Assembly (NCBI GenBank): GCA_044375555.1
Contig: JBILML010000008.1
Span: forward strand, 27,853-91,852
Reading direction: 5' to 3'
DNA length: 64,000 nt
DNA from: UBA967 sp044375555
GTDB taxonomy: Bacteria; Verrucomicrobiota; Verrucomicrobiia; Chthoniobacterales; Terrimicrobiaceae
In this document: positions 16,418 to 24,305 of the stretch, in pieces
How the letters are laid out: the number at the start of each line of letters is the position of its first letter
How positions within the stretch are numbered: position 1 is the stretch's first letter
Position numbers and translations under genes: made by a program
Notes under the pieces: model-generated
Told to the model about the DNA's origin: nothing
Databases searched by the model: none
The model's input: only the letters and a program-made list of their open reading frames with translations

Positions 16418-17089
16418 ATGTCCTCTCCCGCCGCCCAAAACCGCTCTGTGGTTGAAACCCTCGTCCGCGAGGCGCTTTTCCGCCAACTCGGCAAACCCGC
16501 TCCCGCTGCGGCGCCCACGCTTCTCGTGAACAGCTCCGCACGCCACATGCACATCTCGCCGGATAACCTCGAGGTGCTTTTCGGCAAAGGCGCGGAGTTG
16601 ACCGTGCACAAAATGCTTTATCAAACCGACCAGTTCGCCTCGCAGCAGACGGTGACGATGGTCGGTCCCCGCAAACGAATCATTCCGAATCTCCGAATCC
16701 TTGGTCCTTGCCGGAATCTCACCCAGATCGAACTCGCGCTGACCGACTCGATCCAACTCGGCATCGACATCCCGGTCCGCATGTCCGGCGACATCGAGGG
16801 AACTCCCGGCGCCTACATCATGGGACCAAAAGGCATGCTCGAGATGAAAAACGGCGTCATCCGCGCCGCGCGCCATGTCCACATGTCGCCCTCGGACGCC
16901 GAATTCTACGGTGTGAAGCACCTCGACAAGATCACTCTCAAAGTCACCTCGAAGGGCTGCAACACGCGCTTCGACGACCTCCTCGTCCGCGTTGATCCCT
17001 CGTTCAAACTCGAGGTTCACATCGATACCGACGAGGCAAACGCCTGCAATCTCGACCAAGCCGAGAAGGTGGAACTTTTCAAATCCTAA
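16418..17089 (+). CDS. pduL: PduL-type phosphotransacylase, BMC-targeted
   Basis: 223 residues. Exchanges CoA for phosphate on the acyl-CoA made by the aldehyde dehydrogenase, giving an acyl phosphate (here probably lactoyl-P) and recycling CoA in the compartment. PduL signature motifs are present in both half domains: SARHMHISPDN with H43 and H45, and RAARHVHMSPSD with H153 and H155, the zinc ligands. Residues 9-26 form an amphipathic helix (SVVETLVREALFRQLGK) preceding a Pro/Ala linker, the typical encapsulation peptide. It is first in the BMC operon, 34 bases after the promoter-like boxes, and 30 bases before the first shell gene. Confidence 0.95.
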   Translation: MSSPAAQNRSVVETLVREALFRQLGKPAPAAAPTLLVNSSARHMHISPDNLEVLFGKGAELTVHKMLYQTDQFASQQTVTMVGPRKRIIPNLRILGPCRNLTQIELALTDSIQLGIDIPVRMSGDIEGTPGAYIMGPKGMLEMKNGVIRAARHVHMSPSDAEFYGVKHLDKITLKVTSKGCNTRFDDLLVRVDPSFKLEVHIDTDEANACNLDQAEKVELFKS

Positions 17090-17119
17090 CCCCGAACCCA
17101 ACCAAACAACCCAAACAAA

Positions 17120-17389
17120 ATGAGCGAAGCAATCGGACTACTCGAAACCCGCGGCTACGTCGGCCTGGTGGAAGCCAGTGACGCGATGGTCAAAGCCGCC
17201 AATGTGCAATTGATCAAATCCGTCCCAATCGGCGGTGCCTTGATCACAACCATCGTCCAAGGCGATGTCGGCAGCGTCAAAGCAGCCGTCGAAGCCGGAC
17301 GCGAAGCGGCGAACCGCGTCGGCAATCTCGTGGCCTCCCACGTGATCGCCCGGCCAGCGCCGGAACTCCTGAAATTTTTCACCGCCTGA
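17120..17389 (+). CDS. BMC-H hexameric shell protein 1
   Basis: 89 residues, one Pfam00936-type BMC domain covering the whole protein. Diagnostic segments are AIGLLETRGYVGLVEASDAM, VKAANVQLI and GDVGSVKAAVEAGREAANR, ending in a HVIARPAPEL close. Hexamers of such proteins tile the facets of the polyhedral shell and their central pore admits substrates; the pore loop here is KSVPIGGAL. It differs from the two other BMC-H proteins mainly at the pore loop and C-terminus, so pore selectivity probably differs. It is followed by the second BMC-H gene after 20 bases. Confidence 0.95.
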   Translation: MSEAIGLLETRGYVGLVEASDAMVKAANVQLIKSVPIGGALITTIVQGDVGSVKAAVEAGREAANRVGNLVASHVIARPAPELLKFFTA

Positions 17390-17409
17390 TTCTTTAGAAA
17401 ACCAATTTT

Positions 17410-17709
17410 ATGGCTAACCAAGCACTCGGAATGATTGAAACCAAAGGCCTCGTGTCGCAGTTTGAAGCGACGGACGCGATGCTCAAGGCAGCTAATGTCG
17501 AACTCATCGGCTGGGAAAAAGTCGGCTCCGGCAATGTCGCCGTCTTCATCGCCGGCTCTGTCGCCGCCGTCAAATCCGCTGTGGAAGCGGGCGCGACCGC
17601 CGCGACCTCCATCGGAGAAATCGTCGCCGTCCATGTGATCCCTCGTCCGCACGAGGATCTCATCAAGCTCGGCAAGTTCCTCGGCGGAAAACCCGCCGCC
17701 GCCAAGTAA
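17410..17709 (+). CDS. BMC-H hexameric shell protein 2
   Basis: 99 residues, a single BMC domain with the canonical QALGMIETKGLVSQFEATDA start, LKAANVELIGWEKVGSG pore region and VAAVKSAVEAGATAATS helix. The short C-terminal extension (LGKFLGGKPAAAK) is basic. It is a facet-forming hexamer; the pore loop WEKVGSG differs from shell protein 1 and resembles the common PduA-like KIGSG type. It lies between shell protein 1 and the acetate kinase gene in the BMC operon. Confidence 0.95.
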   Translation: MANQALGMIETKGLVSQFEATDAMLKAANVELIGWEKVGSGNVAVFIAGSVAAVKSAVEAGATAATSIGEIVAVHVIPRPHEDLIKLGKFLGGKPAAAK

Positions 17710-17731
17710 TCCACGCGATCCGGTAAGATCC

Positions 17732-18919
17732 ATGTCCGCCAAAAACAAAATCCTCGTCTCCAATATCGGGAGCACTTCGTTCAAGTTCCGCTTGTTCGAG
17801 ATGCCTTCCGAGAAGGTTCTGGCGAAGGGCGGCGTGGAGCGCATCGGATCGACCGATTGCCCATACACCATCTCGCTCGGGGATGCCGCGCCTGAAAAAG
17901 GCACGGCATCCTTCCCCGACCACGGCGCCGCCATCCGCTTCATCGAGCAAAAGCTCGGCGGGTTCGACGGCATTGCGGCGGTGGGCTTCAAGCCCGTGAT
18001 GGCGAAGGGCATTTCCGGAACGCAGATCATGGACGAGCCAGTGCTCCGGGCCATGGAGGACTACAACACCCTCCTCCCCGCGCACAACCCGCCCTACATC
18101 GCCGGCGTCCGGCTTTTCAACCAACTCCACCCATCGCTGCCCTGCATCGGCACCTTCGAGACCGCGTTTTACGACCACATCGGTCCCGCGACCTATCGTT
18201 ACCCGGTGCCGCTCGAGTGGGAGGAAAAATACGGAATCCGCCGCTATGGATTCCACGGAGCGAGCCATCGGTTCGTCTCCCAGCGCTGCGCCGAACTCCG
18301 CGGCACCGACAAGCTCCGCGTCATTTCCTGCCACCTCGGCGGGAGTTCCTCGATCGCGGCAGTCGTCGATGGCAAAGCCGTCGATTCGAGTTGGGGCATG
18401 ACCCCGCAGAGCGGCCTGCCGCAAAACAACCGCGCCGGCGACTTCGATTGCTTCGCGCTCATCTACCTCGCCCGCAATCTCGGCCTCGGACTCGACAATG
18501 TCGAAAAGGCGCTCACCAGCCAGTCCGGCCTCAAAGGCATGTCCGGCCTTGCGACCGGCGACATCCGCGACCTCGACGAAGCCGCCGCGAAAGGCAACGC
18601 CAATGCCCGCGTCGCGCTCGACATGTTTGCCAACCAAATCCGCCGCTTCATCGGCCAATTCCTCGTTCGCATGAACGGAGCGGATACCCTGATTTTCACC
18701 GCTGGCATCGGCGAGAACAGCCCAAGTCTCCGCGCCGCCGTCTGCGCGAATCTCGAATTCTGCGGGCTCGAACTCGACCCCGAACTCAACGCCGCCACCC
18801 GCGCGACCGAGACCATCATTTCCAAGCCTTCTTCGAGAATCGAGGTCCGCGTGATCCCGACCAACGAGGAAATCGTCATCGCCCGCAACGCCTGGGCCAA
18901 GCTTCAAGAATCCCACTAA
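17732..18919 (+). CDS. ackA: Acetate kinase-family acyl kinase
   Basis: 395 residues, full length. Uses acyl phosphate and ADP to make carboxylate and ATP. N-terminal phosphate-binding segment ILVSNIGSTSFKFRLFE, the RRYGFHGASHRFVS motif with the catalytic His/Arg region, CHLGGSSSI and the FTAGIGENSP signature are all intact. Within this operon the substrate is expected to be lactoyl phosphate from PduL, giving lactate and ATP; activity on acetyl or propionyl phosphate is equally possible. No encapsulation peptide is visible, so it may act outside the shell. It separates shell genes 2 and 3. Confidence 0.92.
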   Translation: MSAKNKILVSNIGSTSFKFRLFEMPSEKVLAKGGVERIGSTDCPYTISLGDAAPEKGTASFPDHGAAIRFIEQKLGGFDGIAAVGFKPVMAKGISGTQIMDEPVLRAMEDYNTLLPAHNPPYIAGVRLFNQLHPSLPCIGTFETAFYDHIGPATYRYPVPLEWEEKYGIRRYGFHGASHRFVSQRCAELRGTDKLRVISCHLGGSSSIAAVVDGKAVDSSWGMTPQSGLPQNNRAGDFDCFALIYLARNLGLGLDNVEKALTSQSGLKGMSGLATGDIRDLDEAAAKGNANARVALDMFANQIRRFIGQFLVRMNGADTLIFTAGIGENSPSLRAAVCANLEFCGLELDPELNAATRATETIISKPSSRIEVRVIPTNEEIVIARNAWAKLQESH

Positions 18920-18957
18920 ACCAACCCCGAATCAGTCAACCAACCAAACCAAACACC

Positions 18958-19239
18958 ATGTCACAACAAGCACTCGGAATGATCGAAACCCGCGGCCTCA
19001 TCGCCCTCGTTGAAGCCACGGACGCCATGCTCAAATCTGCCAATGTCGAACTCATCGGCCCAATGACCCAAGTCGGAAACGCCATGGTCACCGCCTGCGT
19101 GTCCGGCGATGTTGCCGCCGTCAAAGCCGCCACCGAAGCCGGCAAAACTGCCGCCCAGTCGCTCGGTGAAGTCATCAGCGTCAGCGTTATCGCTCGCCCA
19201 CATGGCGATCTCGGCGCCGTTCTGCCCAAGGCCAAATGA
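18958..19239 (+). CDS. BMC-H hexameric shell protein 3
   Basis: 93 residues, one BMC domain: QALGMIETRGLIALVEATDA, LKSANVELIGPMTQVGNAMV and VAAVKAATEAGKTAAQSLG. The pore loop PMTQVGNA is unlike those of the other two BMC-H proteins. The ATG at 18958 directly precedes the conserved SQQALGM start; a longer frame upstream is the antisense-like overlap of ackA and is not coding. The stop overlaps the start of the next gene by four bases (ATGA), coupling hexamer and pentamer subunits. Confidence 0.95.
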   Translation: MSQQALGMIETRGLIALVEATDAMLKSANVELIGPMTQVGNAMVTACVSGDVAAVKAATEAGKTAAQSLGEVISVSVIARPHGDLGAVLPKAK

Positions 19240-19544
19240 TCTTAGCCCAGGTCGAAGGCAGCGTCGTTGCCACCAAGAAGAACGCGAAGATGACGGGAAC
19301 CAAGTTCCTCGTCGTCCGTCCGCTCGTGATCGATTCGCCCGCAGCGAAGGAATTGCGCCTCGGTCAATCCACACTCGTCGCCTCCGATAGTCTCGGCGCC
19401 GGCGAGGGCGATTGCGTTCTTGTGGTTCAAGGTAGCTCCGCCCGCCTCGCGGCCGAGGACAAGAACTCCCCCGTGGACGCGGTCGTCATCGGTATCGTTG
19501 ACGCCGTCGATCTCGGAAAACGCATTCTCTATAAGGCCGAATAA
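19236..19544 (+). CDS. BMC-P pentameric vertex protein 1 (EutN/CcmL type)
   Basis: 102 residues of the EutN/CcmL (Pfam03319) family, which form pentamers that cap the vertices of the icosahedral shell. Recognisable segments: MILAQVEGSVVATKKNAKMTG at the start, the conserved KFLVVRPL strand, a LVASDSLGAGEGDCVLVVQG central part and the DAVVIGIVDAVDL close. Translation is coupled with shell protein 3 through a four-base overlap. It is one of three BMC-P genes in the operon. Confidence 0.95.
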   Translation: MILAQVEGSVVATKKNAKMTGTKFLVVRPLVIDSPAAKELRLGQSTLVASDSLGAGEGDCVLVVQGSSARLAAEDKNSPVDAVVIGIVDAVDLGKRILYKAE

Positions 19545-19549
19545 AAACC

Positions 19550-20986
19550 ATGCCAGCGATTGACGAAAAACTTGTGGCCCGTGTGGTGGGAGAAGTTCTC
19601 ACCCGCCTTTCAGCTCAACCCGCCGCCGCGAAAGCCGCGCCCTCGCAGACCGCCTATGGCGTTTACGAGGACATGAACGCCGCCGTCGAGGCCGCCCAGC
19701 GCTCGTTCGAGAAACTCCGCGCGGGTGGTATGACAGCTCGCAAAAAAGCGATCGCCGTCATTCGCAAGCTCTGCGTGCAAAAAGCCAAGGAGTGGGGCGA
19801 GATCGAATTCAACGAGACCAAAATCGGCCGCCTCGATCACAAGATCGAAAAGCTCTCGATCTGCGGAGAACTCGTTCCCGGCGTCGAAATGATCGACCGC
19901 ATGGCCTTCAGCGGCGACTCCGGCCTCACCGTCATCGACTACGCTCCTTGGGGAGTCATCGGTGCGATCACGCCATCCACTCACAGTGTTCCGACTCTCA
20001 CCGGCAACGCGATCAACATGATCGCCGCTGGCAATGCCGTGACCTACAACACGCACCCTTCCGCTGCGAAGTGCGCCGCCATCGCCGTCCGCGAATACAA
20101 CCAAGCGATCGCAAAAGAAACCGGCATCACCGACCTTCTCACGACCGTCGTGAAGCCGACGCTCGAAACCTTCGACGCGCTCTGCAAGCACCCTCATGTG
20201 AAATTGCTCTGCGTCACCGGCGGCCCAGCTGTCGTCGCCGCCGCGATGAAGACCGGCAAGCGTGCCGTCTGCGCCGGCCCGGGAAATCCTCCCGTGGTCG
20301 TTGACGAAACCGCCGACCTCGATGCCGCCGCCCGCGCGATCATCCAAGGTGCTTCCTACGACAACAACCTTCTCTGCATCGGCGAGAAGGAGGTTTTCGT
20401 CGTCGCCTCCGTCGCCGACAAACTCCTGAATGCCCTCCGCAAGGCCGGAGCCGTCCAGCTCGACGCCCAGCAAATCGAGGCCCTCGCCGACAAAGCATTC
20501 GTTTTTCCAAAAGCCAAAGGCGCTGGTTGCCCGCACCCAGTCGTCAACCGCGACCTCGTGGGCCGCGACGCCGCCGTGCTCGCGAAAGCCATCGGCCTCG
20601 ACATTCCCGCTTCCACGCAACTCCTCTTTGGCGAGACCAAGGCCGACCACATCTTTGTGGACGAGGAGCAAATGATGCCGTTCATCCCGGTCGTCCGTGT
20701 TCCCGATGTGGACGCCGCCATTGCCGAAGCCATCAAGGCCGAGCACGGCTACAAGCACACCGGCGTGATGCATTCCCAAAATATCCGCAACCTTACGAAA
20801 ATGGCCCAGGAGATCGACACCACGCTCTTCATCAAAAACGGCCCGTGCATGACCGGCCTCGGCCTCGGCGGCGAGGGGTTCCTCAGCTTCAGCATCGCCA
20901 CGCCCACCGGCGAAGGTGTCACCACCCCCATGACCTTCACCCGTTCGCGCCGCTGCGTGATGGTGGAAAATTTGAACCTCTACTAA
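19550..20986 (+). CDS. CoA-acylating aldehyde dehydrogenase, BMC core enzyme
   Basis: 478 residues, EutE/PduP-like. Oxidises an aldehyde with NAD+ and CoA to acyl-CoA and NADH; here the aldehyde should be L-lactaldehyde from the aldolase. The catalytic cysteine is C276 in DNNLLCIGEKEV, with APWGVIGAITPSTHS and the TGGPAVVAAAM nucleotide region upstream. The first 23 residues (DEKLVARVVGEVLTRLSAQ plus Ala/Pro linker) make an amphipathic helix of the encapsulation-peptide type. It sits between BMC-P 1 and BMC-P 2, directly coupled by five bases and zero bases. Function by context rather than a specificity motif. Confidence 0.93.
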   Translation: MPAIDEKLVARVVGEVLTRLSAQPAAAKAAPSQTAYGVYEDMNAAVEAAQRSFEKLRAGGMTARKKAIAVIRKLCVQKAKEWGEIEFNETKIGRLDHKIEKLSICGELVPGVEMIDRMAFSGDSGLTVIDYAPWGVIGAITPSTHSVPTLTGNAINMIAAGNAVTYNTHPSAAKCAAIAVREYNQAIAKETGITDLLTTVVKPTLETFDALCKHPHVKLLCVTGGPAVVAAAMKTGKRAVCAGPGNPPVVVDETADLDAAARAIIQGASYDNNLLCIGEKEVFVVASVADKLLNALRKAGAVQLDAQQIEALADKAFVFPKAKGAGCPHPVVNRDLVGRDAAVLAKAIGLDIPASTQLLFGETKADHIFVDEEQMMPFIPVVRVPDVDAAIAEAIKAEHGYKHTGVMHSQNIRNLTKMAQEIDTTLFIKNGPCMTGLGLGGEGFLSFSIATPTGEGVTTPMTFTRSRRCVMVENLNLY

Positions 20987-21250
20987 ATGCGACTCGCCAC
21001 CATCCGCGGCTACGCGACCAGCACGATCAAGCATGCCAGCCTTGAAGGTTGGCGCTTGTTGTTGGCTGAGCCGGATTCGTCGGATTTGGCACCGCAGATC
21101 GTGATCGATAACCTCGGCGCCGCCATCGGCCAGAAGGTCATGATCTCGAGTGATGGCAGTGAGGCCCGCAAAATCGTGGGCGACGAACTCAGCCCCGCCC
21201 GCTGGACCGTGATGGGCATCATCGACCTCGAAAGGAGCCTCGCTGTATGA
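20987..21250 (+). CDS. BMC-P pentameric vertex protein 2
   Basis: 87 residues, EutN/CcmL family: MRLATIRGYATSTIKHASLE start, GWRLLLAEPD strand, QIVIDNLGAAIGQKVMIS core and a WTVMGIIDLE end. It starts immediately after the aldehyde dehydrogenase stop codon and its own stop overlaps the next gene (ATGA at 21247-21250). Sequence identity to vertex protein 1 is low by eye, so the three pentamers are not recent duplicates. Confidence 0.93.
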   Translation: MRLATIRGYATSTIKHASLEGWRLLLAEPDSSDLAPQIVIDNLGAAIGQKVMISSDGSEARKIVGDELSPARWTVMGIIDLERSLAV

Positions 21251-21525
21251 GAATGGGCACCGTCGTCGGTCGAGTGACTCTTTCCGTTCGCAACAAGCGG
21301 TTCGTGGGCGAGCGCCTGCTCCTCACGCTGCCTTGGACGAGTGACACCTTCGATGGCAAAGACACCTACGCGCCATCGATCGTTGTTTACGATCAACTCG
21401 GAGCCAATATCGGCCAAAACATCGCCATTAGCGAAGGCCGCGAGGCCGCTTGCCCATTCCCTGAACCAACCCCTGTGGACGCCTACTGCGCCGCATTGGT
21501 CGACGACCACTTTTACAAAAAATAA
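21247..21525 (+). CDS. BMC-P pentameric vertex protein 3
   Basis: 92 residues, EutN/CcmL family: MGTVVGRVTLSVRNKRFVGE start, LLLTLPWTSD strand, SIVVYDQLGANIGQNIAISEG core, and an A-A-L-V-D-D close. It carries a longer tip loop than the other two vertex proteins and a C-terminal FYKK. Coupled to vertex protein 2 by a four-base overlap and followed three bases later by the aldolase gene. Confidence 0.93.
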   Translation: MRMGTVVGRVTLSVRNKRFVGERLLLTLPWTSDTFDGKDTYAPSIVVYDQLGANIGQNIAISEGREAACPFPEPTPVDAYCAALVDDHFYKK

Positions 21526-21528
21526 ACC

Positions 21529-22578
21529 ATGAAACTGATCGCACAAAAAGAAGCCGAAGCATTCGTGAAGACGGGAGCCACCGAGTTCCGCTACAACCGC
21601 GACATCCGCCTCACCCCCGGAGCCAAAGATGTTTTCTCTGAAGCCGGAGTGAAGGTCGTGTTCGACGCCGAGGTCTCCGCCTCCGAGTCCACGCCCGCTC
21701 CCTGCGCTGCCGCCGCTGGCACTTCGGATGATCAGAAACTTTTCAACAGCCCCGAGGCCGAGCGGATCAAAAAAGAAATCTGCGACATCGGCCGCCGCAT
21801 CTGGGCTCGCGAATACTGCGACGGCAATGGCGGCAACATCTCCGCCCGCCTCGGCCCAGACCGTTTCATCATCACGCCCACTGGTGTCAGCAAGGGTTTC
21901 ATGACCCCCGAAATGCTCTCGATGGTTGACATCAAGGGCAATCAACTCGCCGGCTCTTGGAAGCGCTCGAGTGAGTTCACTACGCACGCGGCGATTTACG
22001 AGACCACTCCCGAAGCCGCCTCCGTCTGCCATGCCCATCCTGTGCACGCTGGCGCTTTTGCGATCAAGGAACTCCAACCGCCCGCCCGCCTTATTCCCGA
22101 GCTCGAGGTTTTCGTCGGCCAAGTCGCCGTCGCCGGTTACCAAACCCCTGGCTCGCCCGAGATCGCCGCAAGCATCCGTCCGCTCGCGCCGCAGCACCAA
22201 TCCATCATCATGGGCTGCCACGGTGTGATCTGCTGGGGCAAATCCGTCGAGGATGCCTACTTCAAGATGGAGATCACCGATGCCTATTGCCGCACGATCA
22301 TCCTGGCCCAATCGCTTCCTGGCGCGGCCTCGATCCCGTGCGAGAAGATGGATGACCTCCTCAAGATCAAGAAGAGCATGGGGCTCCCTGACAACCGCTA
22401 CGAACTCAAGAACGCGGAACTCTGCGAAGTCGATCCTTGGACTGAGATGTGCGGATCCCGCGGCTGCGCCACGCCCGTGACGCCTTGCAATCCCATGGAT
22501 TCCCCGCAGTCGGATGCGGAACTCGAATCCCTCGTTCAAAAACTCACGAACGAGATTGTGGCCAACCTCAACAAATAA
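21529..22578 (+). CDS. Class II sugar-phosphate aldolase (rhamnulose/fuculose-1-P), BMC core enzyme
   Basis: 349 residues in three parts. Residues 1-46 are an N-terminal module with a RLTPGAKDVFSEAGVKVVF motif like the start of some BMC cobalamin adenosyltransferases; 47-70 is a linker; about 72-310 is the zinc class II aldolase with catalytic E149 and H153 in SSEFTTHAAIY, zinc ligands H168 and H170 in CHAHPVHAG and H231 in GCHGVICWG. The last 21 residues (DAELESLVQKLTNEIVANLN) are an amphipathic helix of encapsulation type. It would cleave L-rhamnulose-1-P or L-fuculose-1-P to dihydroxyacetone phosphate and L-lactaldehyde. The rhaB gene nearby favours rhamnulose-1-P. Confidence 0.92.
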   Translation: MKLIAQKEAEAFVKTGATEFRYNRDIRLTPGAKDVFSEAGVKVVFDAEVSASESTPAPCAAAAGTSDDQKLFNSPEAERIKKEICDIGRRIWAREYCDGNGGNISARLGPDRFIITPTGVSKGFMTPEMLSMVDIKGNQLAGSWKRSSEFTTHAAIYETTPEAASVCHAHPVHAGAFAIKELQPPARLIPELEVFVGQVAVAGYQTPGSPEIAASIRPLAPQHQSIIMGCHGVICWGKSVEDAYFKMEITDAYCRTIILAQSLPGAASIPCEKMDDLLKIKKSMGLPDNRYELKNAELCEVDPWTEMCGSRGCATPVTPCNPMDSPQSDAELESLVQKLTNEIVANLNK

Positions 22579-22585
22579 TTATCCC

Positions 22586-23509
22586 ATGAAAGTAGCCATC
22601 ATCGGCGGCGGCGGGCGGGTCGGATCCTGCGCGGCCTTCGCTCTCCAATGCTCCGGAATCGTCCGCGAACTCGTCCTTCTCGACGCCAACCAAGCCACCG
22701 CCGAAGGCGAGGCCCTCGACCTTCTGCACGGCGCCGCCTACTGCGCGGACCAGAAAATTTCCGCCGGCACCTACGCGGATTGTAAAGACGCCGACATCAT
22801 TTGCATCACCGCCGGACTACGCCGCAAACCCGACGAGTCCCGCCTCGATCTCATCAACCGGAATGTGACCCTCTTCCTCGGCATCCTCGAAAGCCTCAAA
22901 GCCGCCGGGATGAAAAAAGACGCGATCGTTTTTGTGGTCTCGAACCCCGTGGACATCCTCACCCAACTCGCGGTGGAGAAAACCGGCCTTCCCGCCGCCC
23001 AAGTCCTCGGACTCGGCACCGTGCTCGACACCTCCCGTTTCTGCTCGCTCATCGCCTCGTCGCTCGACCTCCCTGCCACGCAGGTTCGCGCGATGATCCT
23101 CGGCGAACACGGCGACACCATGCTCCCTGTGTGGTCCTCGGCTTCGGTGGACGGCTTCCCGCTCACCAAATTCCCTGGCGTTACTCCCGCCTTCCAAACC
23201 CAAATCTTCGAGCGCACCCAAAAGAGCGGCGCGGAAGTCATCTCCCGCAAAGGCGGAGCCGGCTATGCCGTCGGCGTCGCCATCCGCGAGGTCATCGATT
23301 GCATCGCCCTCGACCGTCGCCTCATTCTGCCCGTCTCGAGCCAGATCAATGGAGCCTACGGCATCCGTGGCGTTTCGATCAGTGTGCCCACCGTCGTCGG
23401 CCGTGCCGGCGCGCTCAAGCACATCGAGTTGGAACTCTGGCCCAAGGAAATCCAAGCGCTCCAAGCCTCCGCGCAGGCCCTCAAAAACACCCGCGCAAAG
23501 GTTTCCTGA
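22586..23509 (+). CDS. NAD-dependent LDH/MDH-family dehydrogenase of the BMC operon
   Basis: 307 residues. NAD-binding GGGGRVGSCAAF at 7-18 with D33 for NAD preference, catalytic H175 in GEHGDT, and D148 and R151 in LDTSRF. In the substrate-specificity loop RRKPDESR, the residue that is Gln102 in lactate dehydrogenases is Arg80, as in malate dehydrogenases. So it may reduce oxaloacetate or another acid, rather than pyruvate or lactate. It is the last gene of the BMC run, without an obvious encapsulation peptide. A role in regenerating NAD+ or oxidising the lactate product is inferred from context; comparable genes occur in other planctomycete/verrucomicrobial BMC loci. Confidence 0.88.
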   Translation: MKVAIIGGGGRVGSCAAFALQCSGIVRELVLLDANQATAEGEALDLLHGAAYCADQKISAGTYADCKDADIICITAGLRRKPDESRLDLINRNVTLFLGILESLKAAGMKKDAIVFVVSNPVDILTQLAVEKTGLPAAQVLGLGTVLDTSRFCSLIASSLDLPATQVRAMILGEHGDTMLPVWSSASVDGFPLTKFPGVTPAFQTQIFERTQKSGAEVISRKGGAGYAVGVAIREVIDCIALDRRLILPVSSQINGAYGIRGVSISVPTVVGRAGALKHIELELWPKEIQALQASAQALKNTRAKVS

Positions 23510-23588
23510 GCCGATCTATCGCGCCGGGCGCTGACTGGGGTTTTGAGTCCGATTGACAGAGGGTTTCGTCGACTTAGCCTCCGTTGGC

Positions 23589-24233
23589 ATGTTTGATTTT
23601 CGAAACAGGTTTCTGGGGGCCGTTTTGCTCGCCGGCTGTCTGGGTGCGTGTGCGCCGCAGGGAGATTCTCCGCATTCGCGGATTTCGGTTTATTCGACGG
23701 CTTATCTCACCGATGACAATCAGGTCGTTTACGCGGTAAATTCCGGGGCGCGCCCGAAGCCGACCCCCAAACCCTCGCAGGAATGGACTTGGACGGGTGA
23801 CGGTGTGTTGGGGGCCCCGTCCGTCACGATCGATCTCGGCTCACAGACGGCGACCTTTTTTAAAGGGAATCAACCGGTCGGCAAATCCCCGGTTTCGACA
23901 GGTCGGGAGGGTTTCGGCACGCCGACGGGCAGTTTCAAAATCACTCAGAAAAACAAAAACCATGCTTCGAATCTCTACGGCGATTTTGTGGACGGGGAGG
24001 GGAATGTCGTGAAGGCGAATGTCGCGCTTGGCCGCGACAAATGCCCGGCGGGTGCGAGGTTTCGCGGGGCACCAATGCCGTTTTTCATGAGAATCCATGG
24101 AGCGGTGGGAATCCACGCGGGCTACCTCCCGGGCTATCCCGCCTCGCATGGCTGCATCCGCATGCCGCGCGGTGCGGCTCAGCGTTTTTTCGAAAACGCT
24201 CCAGTTGGCACGCCGGTGCGGGTGGTTCATTGA
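23589..24233 (+). CDS. L,D-transpeptidase (YkuD) lipoprotein
   Basis: 214 residues. The leader is hydrophobic and ends in a lipobox-like LGAC at about residue 22, so it is probably lipid-anchored. The YkuD domain shows the catalytic HGAVGIHAGYL stretch and the SHGCIRMP motif with the nucleophilic cysteine. L,D-transpeptidases make 3-3 cross-links in peptidoglycan or attach proteins to it. The ATG at 23589 was chosen over an in-frame upstream TTG because the signal peptide begins there. It is separated by 79 bases from the BMC operon and appears functionally unrelated. Confidence 0.9.
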   Translation: MFDFRNRFLGAVLLAGCLGACAPQGDSPHSRISVYSTAYLTDDNQVVYAVNSGARPKPTPKPSQEWTWTGDGVLGAPSVTIDLGSQTATFFKGNQPVGKSPVSTGREGFGTPTGSFKITQKNKNHASNLYGDFVDGEGNVVKANVALGRDKCPAGARFRGAPMPFFMRIHGAVGIHAGYLPGYPASHGCIRMPRGAAQRFFENAPVGTPVRVVH

Positions 24234-24305
24234 CCAGCGAAACCCGGCGCGCTTTCGGCGAGAGAAGTTGCGGCGCGGAGTGGGGCGTTGTATGGATACC
24301 GCCCA

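Noticed and set aside
16418..23509. Propanediol or ethanolamine utilisation microcompartment
   Set aside because: No diol dehydratase, ethanolamine ammonia-lyase or glycyl-radical enzyme; the core enzyme is a class II aldolase.
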